Positions 21,811-32,333 of a DNA stretch of 64,000 nt are shown here, piece by piece. The translations under genes and the position numbers were made by a program. Source of the stretch: Echinarachnius parma. Taxonomy: Eukaryota > Echinodermata > Echinoidea > Clypeasteroida > Echinarachniidae. Within the stretch, counting starts at the first letter, position 1. The number at the start of each line of letters is the position of its first letter. The stretch is from the NCBI GenBank assembly GCA_037951105.1, contig JBAMJV010007191.1, positions 26,252 to 90,251 on the forward strand, in the 5' to 3' direction. The notes beneath the pieces are model-generated. The model saw only the letters and a program-made list of their open reading frames with translations. It was not told the origin of the DNA and did not search any database.

Positions 21811-24287
21811 TTGTTTGTTTCGCATGACATATATGCACATTTTTTAAAAATTCAAGTCTAGGTTTCTCAGCCAGGTCAGAGCAGCATCTGTTGTCTGATG
21901 AATCCCCTGGAAACTATCAGGGAAACATCGGAGAGGGCAGTCATTTACCACATGCTTCACTGTCTGGTCTGGATTCCCGCAGTCACATGCAGGGCTGTCT
22001 TTCATTTTCCATCGATGGAGATGATGGGCTGACCTTGCATGGAGTGTTCTTATCCTGTTCAGAGCCACCCATTGCTTTCTGGGGAGATTGAATCCCACTG
22101 GCTCTGACGTAGGGTCCTGTACAAGGTCTTGGTTAGGGAAGTCGGACTCCGCCCAGGTGTTGCGCCATTCTCCTTTCAGGTCAAACTCTTTTATAGAATG
22201 GGTTGATAAATCCCTGCAATCTGGTTGGTTGAGAGCAAAATGTGTGCAGACAATTAATTGTACTGGATGCATGAAAAGTCATGCGTCCGGTAAAAAAAAC
22301 ATGCGTCCGGTAAAAATTTCATGCGTCCGGTAAAAATGTCATGCGTCCGGTAAACAAATTCATGCGTCCGGTAAACAAATCATGCGTCCGGTAAAAAAAT
22401 TCATGCGTCCGGTAAAACATTTCATGCGTCCGGTAACATTATTTAATGCATCCGGTAATTTTTCTACTTTTTTATTTTTTGACTTGTTGGGGGGCGTAAC
22501 AATGCCCATTCTATAAAACAGATGATGCGCAAGTTTATTTCGTGGGTCGGTGGAATTGTTTGCACGCGGTAACTATGGAAACTAGTCTAAACCCACTCGG
22601 CTTCGCCTCGTGGGTTTAACAGTTCCATAGTTACCGTGTGCAAACAATTCCTACCGACCCACTCATACCTGCGCATCATTTGTATACTAGAGACTTTGCA
22701 GAAGTCCAAAAGGGTGTCCGTGATTTAAGGCGCATTTTGGGTAGGTTCCCTAGGTCTTCGTGGATAGGTATGTCTGAGTTGGTGGAGGTGCGGTGTACTT
22801 CCTTGCGCATTATCTCCCGTCTGCGTACACCAGGGGGAGCGATGTGGGAGAGAGCAGGTAGCCATTGAAGAGGTGTTGACTTAAGGGTGCCAGTAATTAT
22901 TCTCATCGCTGAGTTCAAGATTACATCTACCTTCTTGGTATGGCAGCTCTCTGTCCACACTGGTGAGCAGTACTCTGCAACCGAGTAGACTAGTGCTATG
23001 CAGGCTGTTCGGAGGGTGTGTGTGCCTGAACCCCAGCTATTTCCTGCAAGTTTCCGGATAATGTTGACTCTGGTCTTCAGTTTTCCAGAAACCCTCTTGA
23101 GATGTTCACGATAGGTGAGGCTGCGGTCCAGCGTAACTCCAAGGTATTTGGGGAACTATTCATGCTTGACTGTTTTGCCACAAAAGGTGACCTTCAGTTC
23201 TGTTTTCGCTTGTCGGTTGCTGAGGTGGAAGGCAGTGGTTGTAGTCTTATTGGGATTTGGACGAAGGCGCCAGTAGGTGAAGTAGTCCTCCACCTTCTTC
23301 ATGTCCTCGGTGAGGGTTGTGCTAAGTACGTTGAAATCGGTGGATTGGGTAGCTAGTGCAAGGTCATCGGCATATGCAAATTTCCTGGAAGTGGTCTCCG
23401 GCATGTCACTTACATAGATGTTGAAAAGCATCGGGGCCAAGACAGATCCTTGAGGGAGGCCGTCGTTGAGGGTTCTAGCCGAGCTTGTTTGTCCTCCAAG
23501 TGAAACTCTGAATCTTCTGTTGCTGAGTATGGAAGCAAGGATGCGCATGGTTGTCTGACACTTGAAGATGTGGGAGGCTTTGAGTAGCAGGCCATGTCTC
23601 CATACAGTGTCGTAGGCCGATGAGAGGTCAATCAGTGCCACACCCGTTTTGAAGGCGCGCTGATATCCCGCCTCGATGAAGGTAGTGAGGGCTAGGACTT
23701 GGTCGGAACAGCTCCTTTTTGGTCTGAAGCCTGCTTGCTCCTTTGGTAGCACAGGTTCTACCAATGGGCTAAGCCTGACTAGAAGGAGACGCTCAAACAA
23801 TATGTAGGATGTGCACAGAACAGAGATGGGACGGTAGCTTGCAGGGTCATTCGCAGGTTTCCCTGGTTTAATGATCGCAATCACTTTAGCCTCTCTCCAA
23901 GGCTTTGGGATAACTCCGGAAGAGTGGATGTATGTGAAGAATGAGGCCAGCCAGCCGCGGCCTTTTGGTCCAAGGTTCTTCAGGAATTCTGGGTAGATTC
24001 CATCAATTCCCGCAGCTTTCCCTGATTTTGTGGATGAGAGACCAATGTCGACATCTTCTCTTGTGTAAGTTCTTGCAAGTGAGGAAGTCTTAGCTGATGT
24101 TGAGTAGGACTTGGAAAGGTTCTTCTTGACTTCTTTACGTGATGCATTTGTAGAAGGTACCTTGGAATTGAGGAGCAGGCGTGAATCAACAGCATTTGCT
24201 GTTACTTTAGGCGGTTGATGTTGAACCGGGGTTGCTGCTCCAAGATGTCGAAGAAGGTTCCAAGCCTTCGTGCTCGAGTGTGTAAAG
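21811..24287 (-). mobile_element. 5'-truncated LINE with near-complete RT ORF, split by a later insertion
   Basis: Read on the minus strand, one frame runs from 24287 to the stop at 21844. It contains GKAAGIDGIYPEFL (about 24015), ASYRPISVLCTSYILF, ALIDLSSAYDTVWRHG, DGLPQGSVLAP and the catalytic AYADDLAL (about 23370). The C-terminal domain follows (LVYSVAEYCSPVW, then RIRTLHARSAHHLHRW and a CDCG...HVVNDCP cysteine/histidine motif). Defects are one in-frame TAG at 23156-23158 and the 494-bp element at 22194-22687. Target duplication TTGC(A)(C/A)TTAACTT lies at 21798-21810 and 24288-24300. Copy B has the single uninterrupted site TTGCAATTAACTT at 38423-38435, so this is an insertion. The endonuclease part is lost by 5' truncation. 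It looks young. Confidence 0.93.
22194..22687 (+). mobile_element. Composite non-autonomous element with CATGCGTCCGGTAAA array, copy 1
   Basis: It is inserted in the LINE at TA (TA at 22192-22193 and 22688-22689). Removing 496 bases rejoins the LINE frame exactly. Order: TAGAATGGGTTGATAAATC at the left end; an array at about 22280-22460 of eight CATGCGTCCGGTAAA units (18-22 base spacing) plus a degenerate ninth; GCCCATTCTATA, which inverts the left end; then a long hairpin from GATGATGCGCAAGTTTATTT to GCGCATCATTTGTATAC with a small inner stem CCCACTCGGC...CGTGGGTTT. No ORF with homology. The second copy is at 62758-63242. Confidence 0.9.
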
Positions 24288-24300
24288 TTGCAATTAACTT

Positions 24301-25033
24301 AACAACATTTTAAAAAGAATGCTGTCACGATAAACCATCTATATTTAATAACCCAAATCTTTGATGGAGCAATATGGCGGAGTAAGTGGATTGACGAATA
24401 TGAACAGTAGATGCACGAGGTACTCTTACAAAGCTATTTTAATTATGTGTCTTGTTTCAGAAAGCACATTATGTTGTCTTCGAAATGAAAACGTGAGTAT
24501 AAGTATCGGTTTTTATGAAACTGCATTATGAATACAGTCATATGCGCTAATTTAAAAAGGACAACCACACGAACATACACTAGTACATGTACAAACAACT
24601 GAATCAAACGACGCACTCTTCAGAAAGGCGTGTACGTGTTGAGATTATCGTTGTCATGTGTTAATTATATCTTCATTGAAGTGATGAGAAAAACAACAAC
24701 AACAATGCATCACTAGAGTGTTACAGGCTAACATATGAATAGTATTCAAGTTTTTAGTGGCATAATTCTCATGTCTTAGTACTAACAACACAATTCAACT
24801 GCATCGCAAGAATCGAAAAAAGCGTTTATGTGGTAACGTGTTAACCTCTGTTTGTATAATAATACTAGCTTATTGATATAAACGTTTTGTCGTGCTTACT
24901 TGTAATACGATGTAATGGTAACGATACCATACGAAATTTATATATAAAAAAAGAATACAATTGTGGGGGAAGTGGAGGGGGGGGGGGGAGGGTCCTTGCA
25001 AAATATTATTAATGTTCTTTTTAGATTTTCACC
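24301..25033. other. Copy A flank, gene-free
   Basis: The first ~315 bases match 38436-38718. The rest has no match in the window; a poly-G run lies at about 24979-24990. No gene seen. Confidence 0.55.
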
Positions 25034-25037
25034 TTAA

Positions 25038-25496
25038 AGGCATATATGCGTGGGTTATTATGAATATACAGCAAATTCCAACTCGACTCCACCGTAATCT
25101 CTCGAGGTAAACTCACGATGTGTGTTGGATCGATCGAAGAGCGGTGCTTCTTATGAAATTGCATGCAGCAAACAGCTGGTATCTGTATATCGAGAGAGTT
25201 TCTCGCGCTGTCACCTGAAGGCATCAAACGGCGCTACTTTGAAGTCGGCAGGGTCAGGCGGGGTTAATCGTGTTACGTAATATTTTCGCTCGTAAACATC
25301 TCTGATGGATCTCCATTCGAACATTCCGAACGCGACTATTTTGTATGCATTTTTGACTCGGGTATTCGAAAGTGGGGCAGTTTGCGATCGCTATTTATAA
25401 CTGAGCCAATGGGGATTACTATATACCGTGCGTAGAAGTGCGCAAGATGGATCCACGCGTGTAATATACCGGTCTGACCCACGCATATATATGCCT
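25038..25496. mobile_element. TTAA-flanked MITE (AGGCATATATGCGTGGGT family)
   Basis: TTAA at 25034-25037 and 25497-25500 encloses ends AGGCATATATGCGTGGGT and ACCCACGCATATATATGCCT, inverted copies apart from one extra TA. The interior is relatively GC-rich with CGATCGAAGAGCGG and a CTCGAG-rich part. No convincing ORF. A copy of this position in B was not found. Confidence 0.75.
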
Positions 25497-25500
25497 TTAA

Positions 25501-26190
25501 GTGTTGTATTAACACAAATCGTACCGCCAATTGCTAGGCCACTGCCTGGGGCAACGTTATTGTCAATAGTTAATTAGCGCGAACACGACTGCGCGAAATA
25601 AACACCTATTCCTATTATAGTAAAAATATTACACGCTGGAGATGACGATTATGATCTACATAACTTGTGATGGCGTTATATTTAAGTGTTAAGCATTCAA
25701 ATGCGCCCCCTCCTCCAACAGGTTACTAATTTACTTTAAATCATCCATTTACTTTTTTAAGTGCAATAACATTAATTGCAGCTGTAGCATTTCTCATGTA
25801 CCAGGTCGGTAGGCTGGCTTATGTTAACATTTAACTTTATTGGTTTCGAATGTTCAGAATGATGTCTCCCTTGTCATAAAGAAACTAAACATTACATTAA
25901 AAAGCGTTTCGCAGCACTTTGCGATTGTTAAGTCAAACATATCCGAATTCAGATACTTTGATATTTAATTATACCCGATTCGCGCGAACGATAGAAGGTA
26001 ACATATGCCATTGATGTGTATTTTGTTTAATATTTAGATATTGTTCATTTTCTATACAAATATTAAATATTATGAAATATTATTCCGACGATTCGTAAAA
26101 CGGTATGGGCATATGACTAGATTAGTGAACATTTGCTAGTTCCTTTACATTTTGGAAAAATCGTATACAGTTATTTAATTAAAGGTAACG
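25501..26190. other. Gene-free stretch
   Basis: AT-rich, no recognised gene or repeat. Confidence 0.45.
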
Positions 26191-26194
26191 TTAA

Positions 26195-26730
26195 AGGGGT
26201 AGTTTAGTTTTGGTAAGGCTGAACTTAAGTAGCCAAAACCTGCACAGTAACAATATAAACTAATAGTTATAACTCCACCATGCTCGAAAGGTATACAAAA
26301 TTACAAACGGCTAAGTAAAAAGCCTGTTATCATTCAAAAAGAGCATTTAAAATACAAGAGGGCGCTTTTTAAAGAGGCATTGGTTTCTACCATTTTTCAT
26401 TCAATGTAGTGCATGTGATGTTTCACTGATATGATGATTAAATAGCGAGATCATCAACAACTATTTAAACAATGTTTTTGAACATTTTTGAAAAAGTGCA
26501 AGCATTTAAAAAAAAAATTCTAAAAATCATCTAATTATTTGGGCCGCAAATAACTTTAAGATCAGATACATTTATTGATATTTCAGTTGTTTCTGGGTCG
26601 ATTTTGACCAAATAAACTTTATTCTGCCATTGAAATTGCATGTTCTCTCAAATTCGACACTCAGTTTTTCATTACCTCACGAAAAAATTGTGATTTGCAG
26701 CGCCCTCTCTATCAATACTAAACTACCCCT
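26195..26730 (+). mobile_element. TTAA-flanked ~530-bp MITE, complete copy
   Basis: TTAA at 26191-26194 and 26731-26734. Ends AGGGGTAGTTTAGTTTTGGT and TACTAAACTACCCCT pair. Body as in 19931-20462. A truncated relative (CAAACTTAACTTTAGTAACC onward) follows at once and runs to about 26890; the same fragment occurs in B at about 39335-39450. Confidence 0.9.
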
Positions 26731-26944
26731 TTAAGTATTGGTCAAACTTAACTTTAGTAACCAAAACCTGCACGATTACATGATTACGGCACAAACTAAT
26801 AGTTATAACTTCACCATTCTCGAAAAGTATACACAATTAGAAACGACAAAGTAAAAAACCTGTTATCATTCAAAGAGAGCCGTTACAACTCAAATGTCAA
26901 ATTAACTCTAGAGAACGCTAGGGCAAAGCGCTAGCGTTCTAGGT

Positions 26945-27232
26945 CCTCCTAATACGGGACTGTAATGCACGGTAATAGTACCGCGCATATATTGCATGTG
27001 TATCGCAACTCGCAAGCCCCGTTCGGAGTCGCGCTAGCACACGGAGAGAAGTCCAGGAGGCGCATATATCACTGATTGTTTGCGGAATGGAGGGAAAATG
27101 ATAATTTTAATCCACCCGTTAGTTGGCTCACATATTGGAGAGTGAATTGGTGGTGAGTACCGAATCATATGTAAAGTTATAAGCACAATTAGCGTGCACA
27201 CAAATATTCATGTTCAGTCCCGTATTAGGAGG
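26945..27232. mobile_element. 288-bp MITE with 18-bp perfect terminal inverted repeats
   Basis: CCTCCTAATACGGGACTG at 26945-26962 is the exact reverse complement of 27215-27232. Just left is a hairpin GAACGCTAG/CTAGCGTTC (26912-26940). Copy B keeps the interior and the right end (40110-40128) but has lost the left end. Confidence 0.75.
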
Positions 27233-27914
27233 AAGTGATACCCGGACGTCAATCATTTTTATATAATATTTTGAAAGCAAATTTCACAACAATTAGAGCA
27301 TTTAAATAGGAATTAGTATTATTATTTATTATTAGTAGTATTATTATTTATTATGTCCCATGTTTTTTCGATGATTTGTCATATGGAATTTAAATCAGCC
27401 AAATCTGTTCCTTTTTTTTTGGGGGGGGGGGGGCACTTTGGAAATTTTCCAATACTTAAGGTTACCTTTTATCTCATGCTGAGCAAAACCGAACACAAAA
27501 CATAGCTAAAACAAGACAACTGCTCATATTTTCATAACCAGGAATCGTTTAAAGGTTTCGTCTTGGAAAAGTATTTATATGGTAGTTAGGGCAAAAAATG
27601 TATACAAATGAAATAAATTACATTCGTTGTTGTCATTTTTGTAATTCGCAAAAGTAATACTCAATATTATGTGCATGATTATTGTATTTTATTTAGAATT
27701 AATACTTTTATAAATTGCACTGTTTTAACACTGCAATTAATGCACTTAGCAAAATCTCCAATTAAACACTCAAAATGGTTGGAATATGAAACAGCATTGT
27801 TTAAAAAACCACAATCAATGCACTGAGTCAAAATGTGCTGTTTCACAGCACTATTAAGGCAACCGCAAATTCTTGTGACATTTGAAATTGGGGATGTTGT
27901 CTTTAATATCCTCA
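27233..27914. other. Copy A segment, gene-free
   Basis: ATT-rich simple sequence at 27315-27350 and a poly-G run at about 27421-27432. From about 27440 it matches 40250-40920 of copy B. No gene seen. Confidence 0.55.
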
Positions 27915-27918
27915 TTAA

Positions 27919-28644
27919 CCCTAATATTGTTCCAAAACGCTATACGATGACGCGCCGCTGCTTGGTGGCTTTTTTTTTTCGGGTCTTGCGCACATTTTAG
28001 AACAAAAATTTTGAAAATCGGACCTACCGTTACAAAGTCACGTGACCTCTTGTCTATGCATGTCAGCCCGAAAATCGCTCAATTTCGTTATTTGTGTACA
28101 AAACATATGGAAATATAAATGTTTGTAAAATGAGGTATATCATTGGTTATTTGGTGTTGTTTAGCTTTTATATGTTGGTTTTGGGGTTAAAAATAGTTAA
28201 ATTATAGTTAGAAATAAAATAACAACAAAAACAATAAAATACATAAGTTTAAAAAACATAGAAATACATAAGAAATTATCAAAACAATATAAAACATAAG
28301 GAAGAACCTGGCTCTTCCAAATTTTTTTCTTGTATTATTGTTCCAAATCCTCTAAAGAATATAGGTAGTGAAAACCAGAGTTTAATTATGAAGAATATAT
28401 GATTTATGGGTAAAAATATGAATTTCATGACCTATTTGCATAAATTATCATAAATATGCAAATTAATGAATTTTTCAAAAAAATTTAAAATTACCATTGT
28501 ATTCTATACACTTCACTTATCATGCGTGCAAATTTTCACGGCGATCGGCCGCTCCGCGGCCGAGATCTTAGGGGGGGGGGGGGGGGGGGGGGGTAATGGC
28601 CCCCCGGCCTGCTAAAGACCTCAAATAGCCCGGCCTTTTTAGGG
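27919..28644. mobile_element. piggyBac-like TTAA element (CCCTAA ends), non-autonomous
   Basis: TTAA at 27915-27918 and 28645-28648 bounds CCCTAATATTG and CTTTTTAGGG, an inverted pair. Copy B has the empty site CTCATTAAGCCATG at about 40935, with a single TTAA, which proves insertion. TTAA target and CCCT ends are standard for piggyBac. No transposase ORF is seen. A 22-32-base poly-G run lies at about 28570. Its right part was later duplicated (29678-30001). Confidence 0.85.
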
Positions 28645-29140
28645 TTAAGCCATGAATTGATGTACATTATAATTTGTTTGCACACACTTTACATAACGAC
28701 TGTATACACATTGGGGTAAGATAATACCTTGAACAAATTATCGGCTATGACATTATAAACAGTTGTTTAGAGGGTAATTAATAGTTGTGTTTGCTTAACG
28801 ATGATTTTTTTAATTGCTTTGACCATGTTGATGTTTAATCAGGTTCAGTATGTTAGACTAGACCGCGATGAATTGGACATGATGAATGAATTTTGATGAA
28901 GGAATTTTCCTTTTTGCACTCGTTTTTTTAAATGGTATAATATCGTCGTATTTGTCAGAATGTCCGAGTAAACTTTTAAATTATAATGGATGATTGTATT
29001 GCTGGAGATTGTTATAAAATATTATAATATATTATCTTTATTTCTAAAGGATCATATCAATAGTTTTCTTTTAATTATGATATTAGTTATAATGTTCGAT
29101 ACTGAACATTCATTCAGTATGAAGGTATTATATTGGCAAT

Positions 29141-29509
29141 ATGAATACAACAAGTAATGAAAGAACCACTAGATTGTTAAAGAAGTTATTCGGATGTGAA
29201 CAATGTTACTTTAAACATCTAAACGTACTTCGGATCCGTACATCGGATGCACGGTTCATCTTATGGAAACCTGTGAACAGTACGTACAACATAACAGGGC
29301 ATTTCATTCACCTACCCATGGTAATTAATGGGTTTCTTGGTCGGGTTCTAACAATCCTGATCAATGCACCGATAGGGTACATCGTGGTTGGCCCCACACC
29401 CAGGGGAGTAATAAAAGTGCCCTGCATAATTGCGCAGGTTCTAAATGACCCCAAAGTGATGACCAGGGTGATGATGATAAATGTGCTCTACGAGTATCTG
29501 CTGACATAA
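29141..29509 (+). CDS. Unrecognised 122-codon ORF, duplicated at 30857
   Basis: It begins MNTTSNERTTRLLKKLFGCE and ends YEYLLT. The middle has a hydrophobic stretch (HLPMVINGFLGRVLTILI) but no known motif. The copy at 30857-31111 is the same for about 80 codons, then shifts frame through a net 16-base loss near 31088. The host sequence is absent from copy B. With no homology and a broken copy, it may be a chance ORF or a small element ORF. No function is proposed. Confidence 0.3.
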   Translation: MNTTSNERTTRLLKKLFGCEQCYFKHLNVLRIRTSDARFILWKPVNSTYNITGHFIHLPMVINGFLGRVLTILINAPIGYIVVGPTPRGVIKVPCIIAQVLNDPKVMTRVMMINVLYEYLLT

Positions 29510-30856
29510 TGATGTGAACGCGCTATAAATGTAAACACTTCGTTATTTATAACTATTAGTACATGTATCTGTATTGATATTATTAGTATACTAACATTTA
29601 GGCTCAGTGCTGTGCAGTGCGCTCGTATAGTGTGCGCAAACACTAGCTTAGTTCGATTTGGCGACCCTCGATGTATACAAATTTTTTCTTGTATTATTGT
29701 TCCAAATCCTCTAAAGAATATATGTAGTGAAAACCAGAGTTTAATTATGAAGAATATATGATTTATGGGTAAAAATATGAATTTCATGACCTATTTGCAT
29801 AACTTATCATAAATATGCAAATTAATGAATTTTTCAAAAAAATTTAAAATTACCATTGTATTCTATACACTTCACTTATTATGCGTGCACATTTTCACGG
29901 CGATCGGCCGCTCCGCGGCCGAGATCTTAGGGGGGGGGGGGGGGGGGCATAATGGCCCCCCCGGCCTGCTAAAGACCTCAAATAGCCCGGCCTTTTTAGG
30001 GTTAAGCCATGAATTGATGTACATTATAATTTGTTTACACACACTTTACATAACGACTGTATACACATTGTGGTAAGATAATACCTTGAACAAATTATCG
30101 GCTATGACATTATAAACAGTTGTTTAGAGGGTAATTAATAGTTGTGTTTGCTTAACGATGATTTTTTTTAATTGCTTTGACCATGTTGATGTTTAATCAG
30201 GTTCAGTATGTTTGACTAGACCGCGATGAATTGGACATGAAAAGGGGATGTTTGCTTTGAAAAGCTACACATACCTTTCTGTTGTGGACGAGGCCTGGGA
30301 GGTTAATTTGTATAGTATTTCCAAACACGGCGTTAATGTTGACGACATCATATTTCGTTGCACTGCATGCGTATATAAATATCTTTATTGTGCAATGTGG
30401 TGAAAATAAGGGAATTTCCATATGACGTGATATCAGCGAGAACAAGAATAGGAAGGAAACAAATACAACTGTACATGGTAAGACCTTGTAATGAATGTGT
30501 ACAATGGTTATTATAGCGAGTTTGGTCTTCGCCGAGGAAGAGAACTTTGTATTATAATGGACTATTGTCAGGAAAGATTGATATCTAAAATAGTTCCTGA
30601 TTTTCTGTTTGATGAATGAGTTTTCCTTTTTGCACTCGTTTTTTTTAATGTTATAATATCGTCGTATTTGTCAGAATGTCCGAGTAAACTTATAAATTAT
30701 AATGGATGATTGTATTGCTGGAGATTGTTATAAAATATTATAATATATTATCTTTATTTCTAAAGGATCATATCAATAGTTTTCTTTTAATTATTATATT
30801 AGTTATAATGTTCGATACTGAACATTCATTCAGTATGAAGGTATTATATTGGCAAT

Positions 30857-31111
30857 ATGAATACAACAAGTAATGAAAGAACCACTAGATTGTTAAAGAA
30901 GTTATTCGGATGTGAACAATGTTACTTTAAACATCTAAACGTACTTCGGATCCGTACATCGGATGCACGGTTCATCTTATGGAAACCTGTGAACAGTACG
31001 TACAACATAACAGGGCATTTCATTCACCTACCCATGGTAATTAATGGGTTTCTTGGTCGGGTTCTAACAATCCTGATCAATGCACCGATTGGTACACACC
31101 CAGGGGAGTAA
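30857..31111 (+). pseudogene. Frameshifted copy of the 29141 ORF
   Basis: It has the same first ~80 codons as 29141-29509. A replacement of 22 bases by 6 near 31088-31093 changes the frame and ends the ORF at THPGE. It shows that the two local units have diverged since duplication. Confidence 0.5.
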
Positions 31112-31378
31112 TACAAGTGCCCTGCATAATTGCGCAGGTTCTAAATGACCCCAAAGTGATGACCAGGGTGATGATGATAAATGTGCTCTACGAGTATCTG
31201 CTGACATAATGATGTGAACGCGCTATAAATGTAAACACTTCGTTATTTATAACTATTAGTACATGTATCTGTATTGATATTATTAGTATACTAACATTTA
31301 GGCTCAGTGCTGTGCAGTGCGCTCGTATACAGTGCGCTCACACTAGCTTAGTTCGATTTGGCGACCCTCGATGTATAC

Positions 31379-32320
31379 TTATCTACGTTTCATAAACTTT
31401 AAGTAGCGATTGGATCAAGTGCTACATGGGAGGGAATCTTGAACCAATTTATTGCTTCCATGACGGACAAATATAGGTTAATTACATGTATATCTTAAAC
31501 ATTTCAGGTCAAACTGCATTTAAGTAAATAAGACGTGTGCCATATAATACATCCAATTGTTAAAACTCGACATTGCTGGATTGTCATTTTCGGGACAAGT
31601 AATAATTAATAGCATATTGCTCTCGGGCGATTAAATCATTTTGTTGTTTTTATTTTGTTGCTAGTGAGGTGAAATTGGGGAAGATGACAAAAGGACAAAA
31701 TACCTTAGCCCGCTAGAAAAAATATACCCTTATGCCCACGTGAACAAACGTTATTAATTTTGGATAATCATGAGTTGTCAGATTGGAATGGGTATGAAAA
31801 TGGTTGATGCTGTGAATGCTGTTATATGGCTGCCATAATGGAATGCTCCCATGCGAGTAAATACATGCACTTAATGTGGTCAGTGAATATACTTTGTTGC
31901 TATGCCATGCCGATTGTAAGCCTTGAGTGAAATGCTTATGGATAACGTTTGTTATTAGATGCTATACAGATACTAATTATCATTATCATCATTTCTTGTA
32001 ATTTATGTGCCGTTTTGTATTTTTAAACTGATGCAATACACATTTATGTACCAATTATTTGTTTCATCAATACTTGTTATGTATGTGCCGTTTTGTATGT
32101 TTTAAACTGTTTTCGTAATGAATGAATATCGCTAAATCCATCGCTCAGAAGCGCCGAAATATTAAATCTCCATAATCTTTCGCCTGGATTGTGTAGCGTA
32201 TGCATAAAGCAAAACATGATCTATGCTGAAACCAACTTTTGAAATATTGAAACGCAATTACAAGATGCGCAACCGTGACAGCAGTGACAATAGTAAGTAA
32301 TTTAGGGCTTGAAGTGTACC
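31379..32320. other. Copy A segment, gene-free
   Basis: From 31513 it matches B from about 41626. The block between about 30692 and 31512 is missing in B, where GAGTAAACT joins GCATTTAAATAAATAAG. No exon seen. Confidence 0.55.
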
Positions 32321-32333
32321 TAATCTCTGGAAT

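Larger units (their letters stand above)
28319..31378. repeat. Local tandem duplication inside copy A (1.36 kb and 1.70 kb units)
   Basis: Unit 1 (28319-29677) and unit 2 (29678-31378) both run from the TTTTTTCTTGTATTATTG block of the TTAA element through the poly-G run, the piggyBac-type right end, a MNTTSNERTT ORF and GGCGACCCTCGATGTATA. Unit 1 lacks about 360 bases present in unit 2 (about 30240-30600) and in copy B, so it has a deletion. The breakpoint lies inside the TTAA element, so the duplication came after that insertion. Confidence 0.88.

Noticed and set aside
22279-22460. CRISPR-like array of 15-base repeats with short spacers (also 62838-63003)
   Set aside because: Spacers are only 3-7 bases of A/T, no cas genes, and the arrays lie inside a eukaryotic transposon-like unit present twice.
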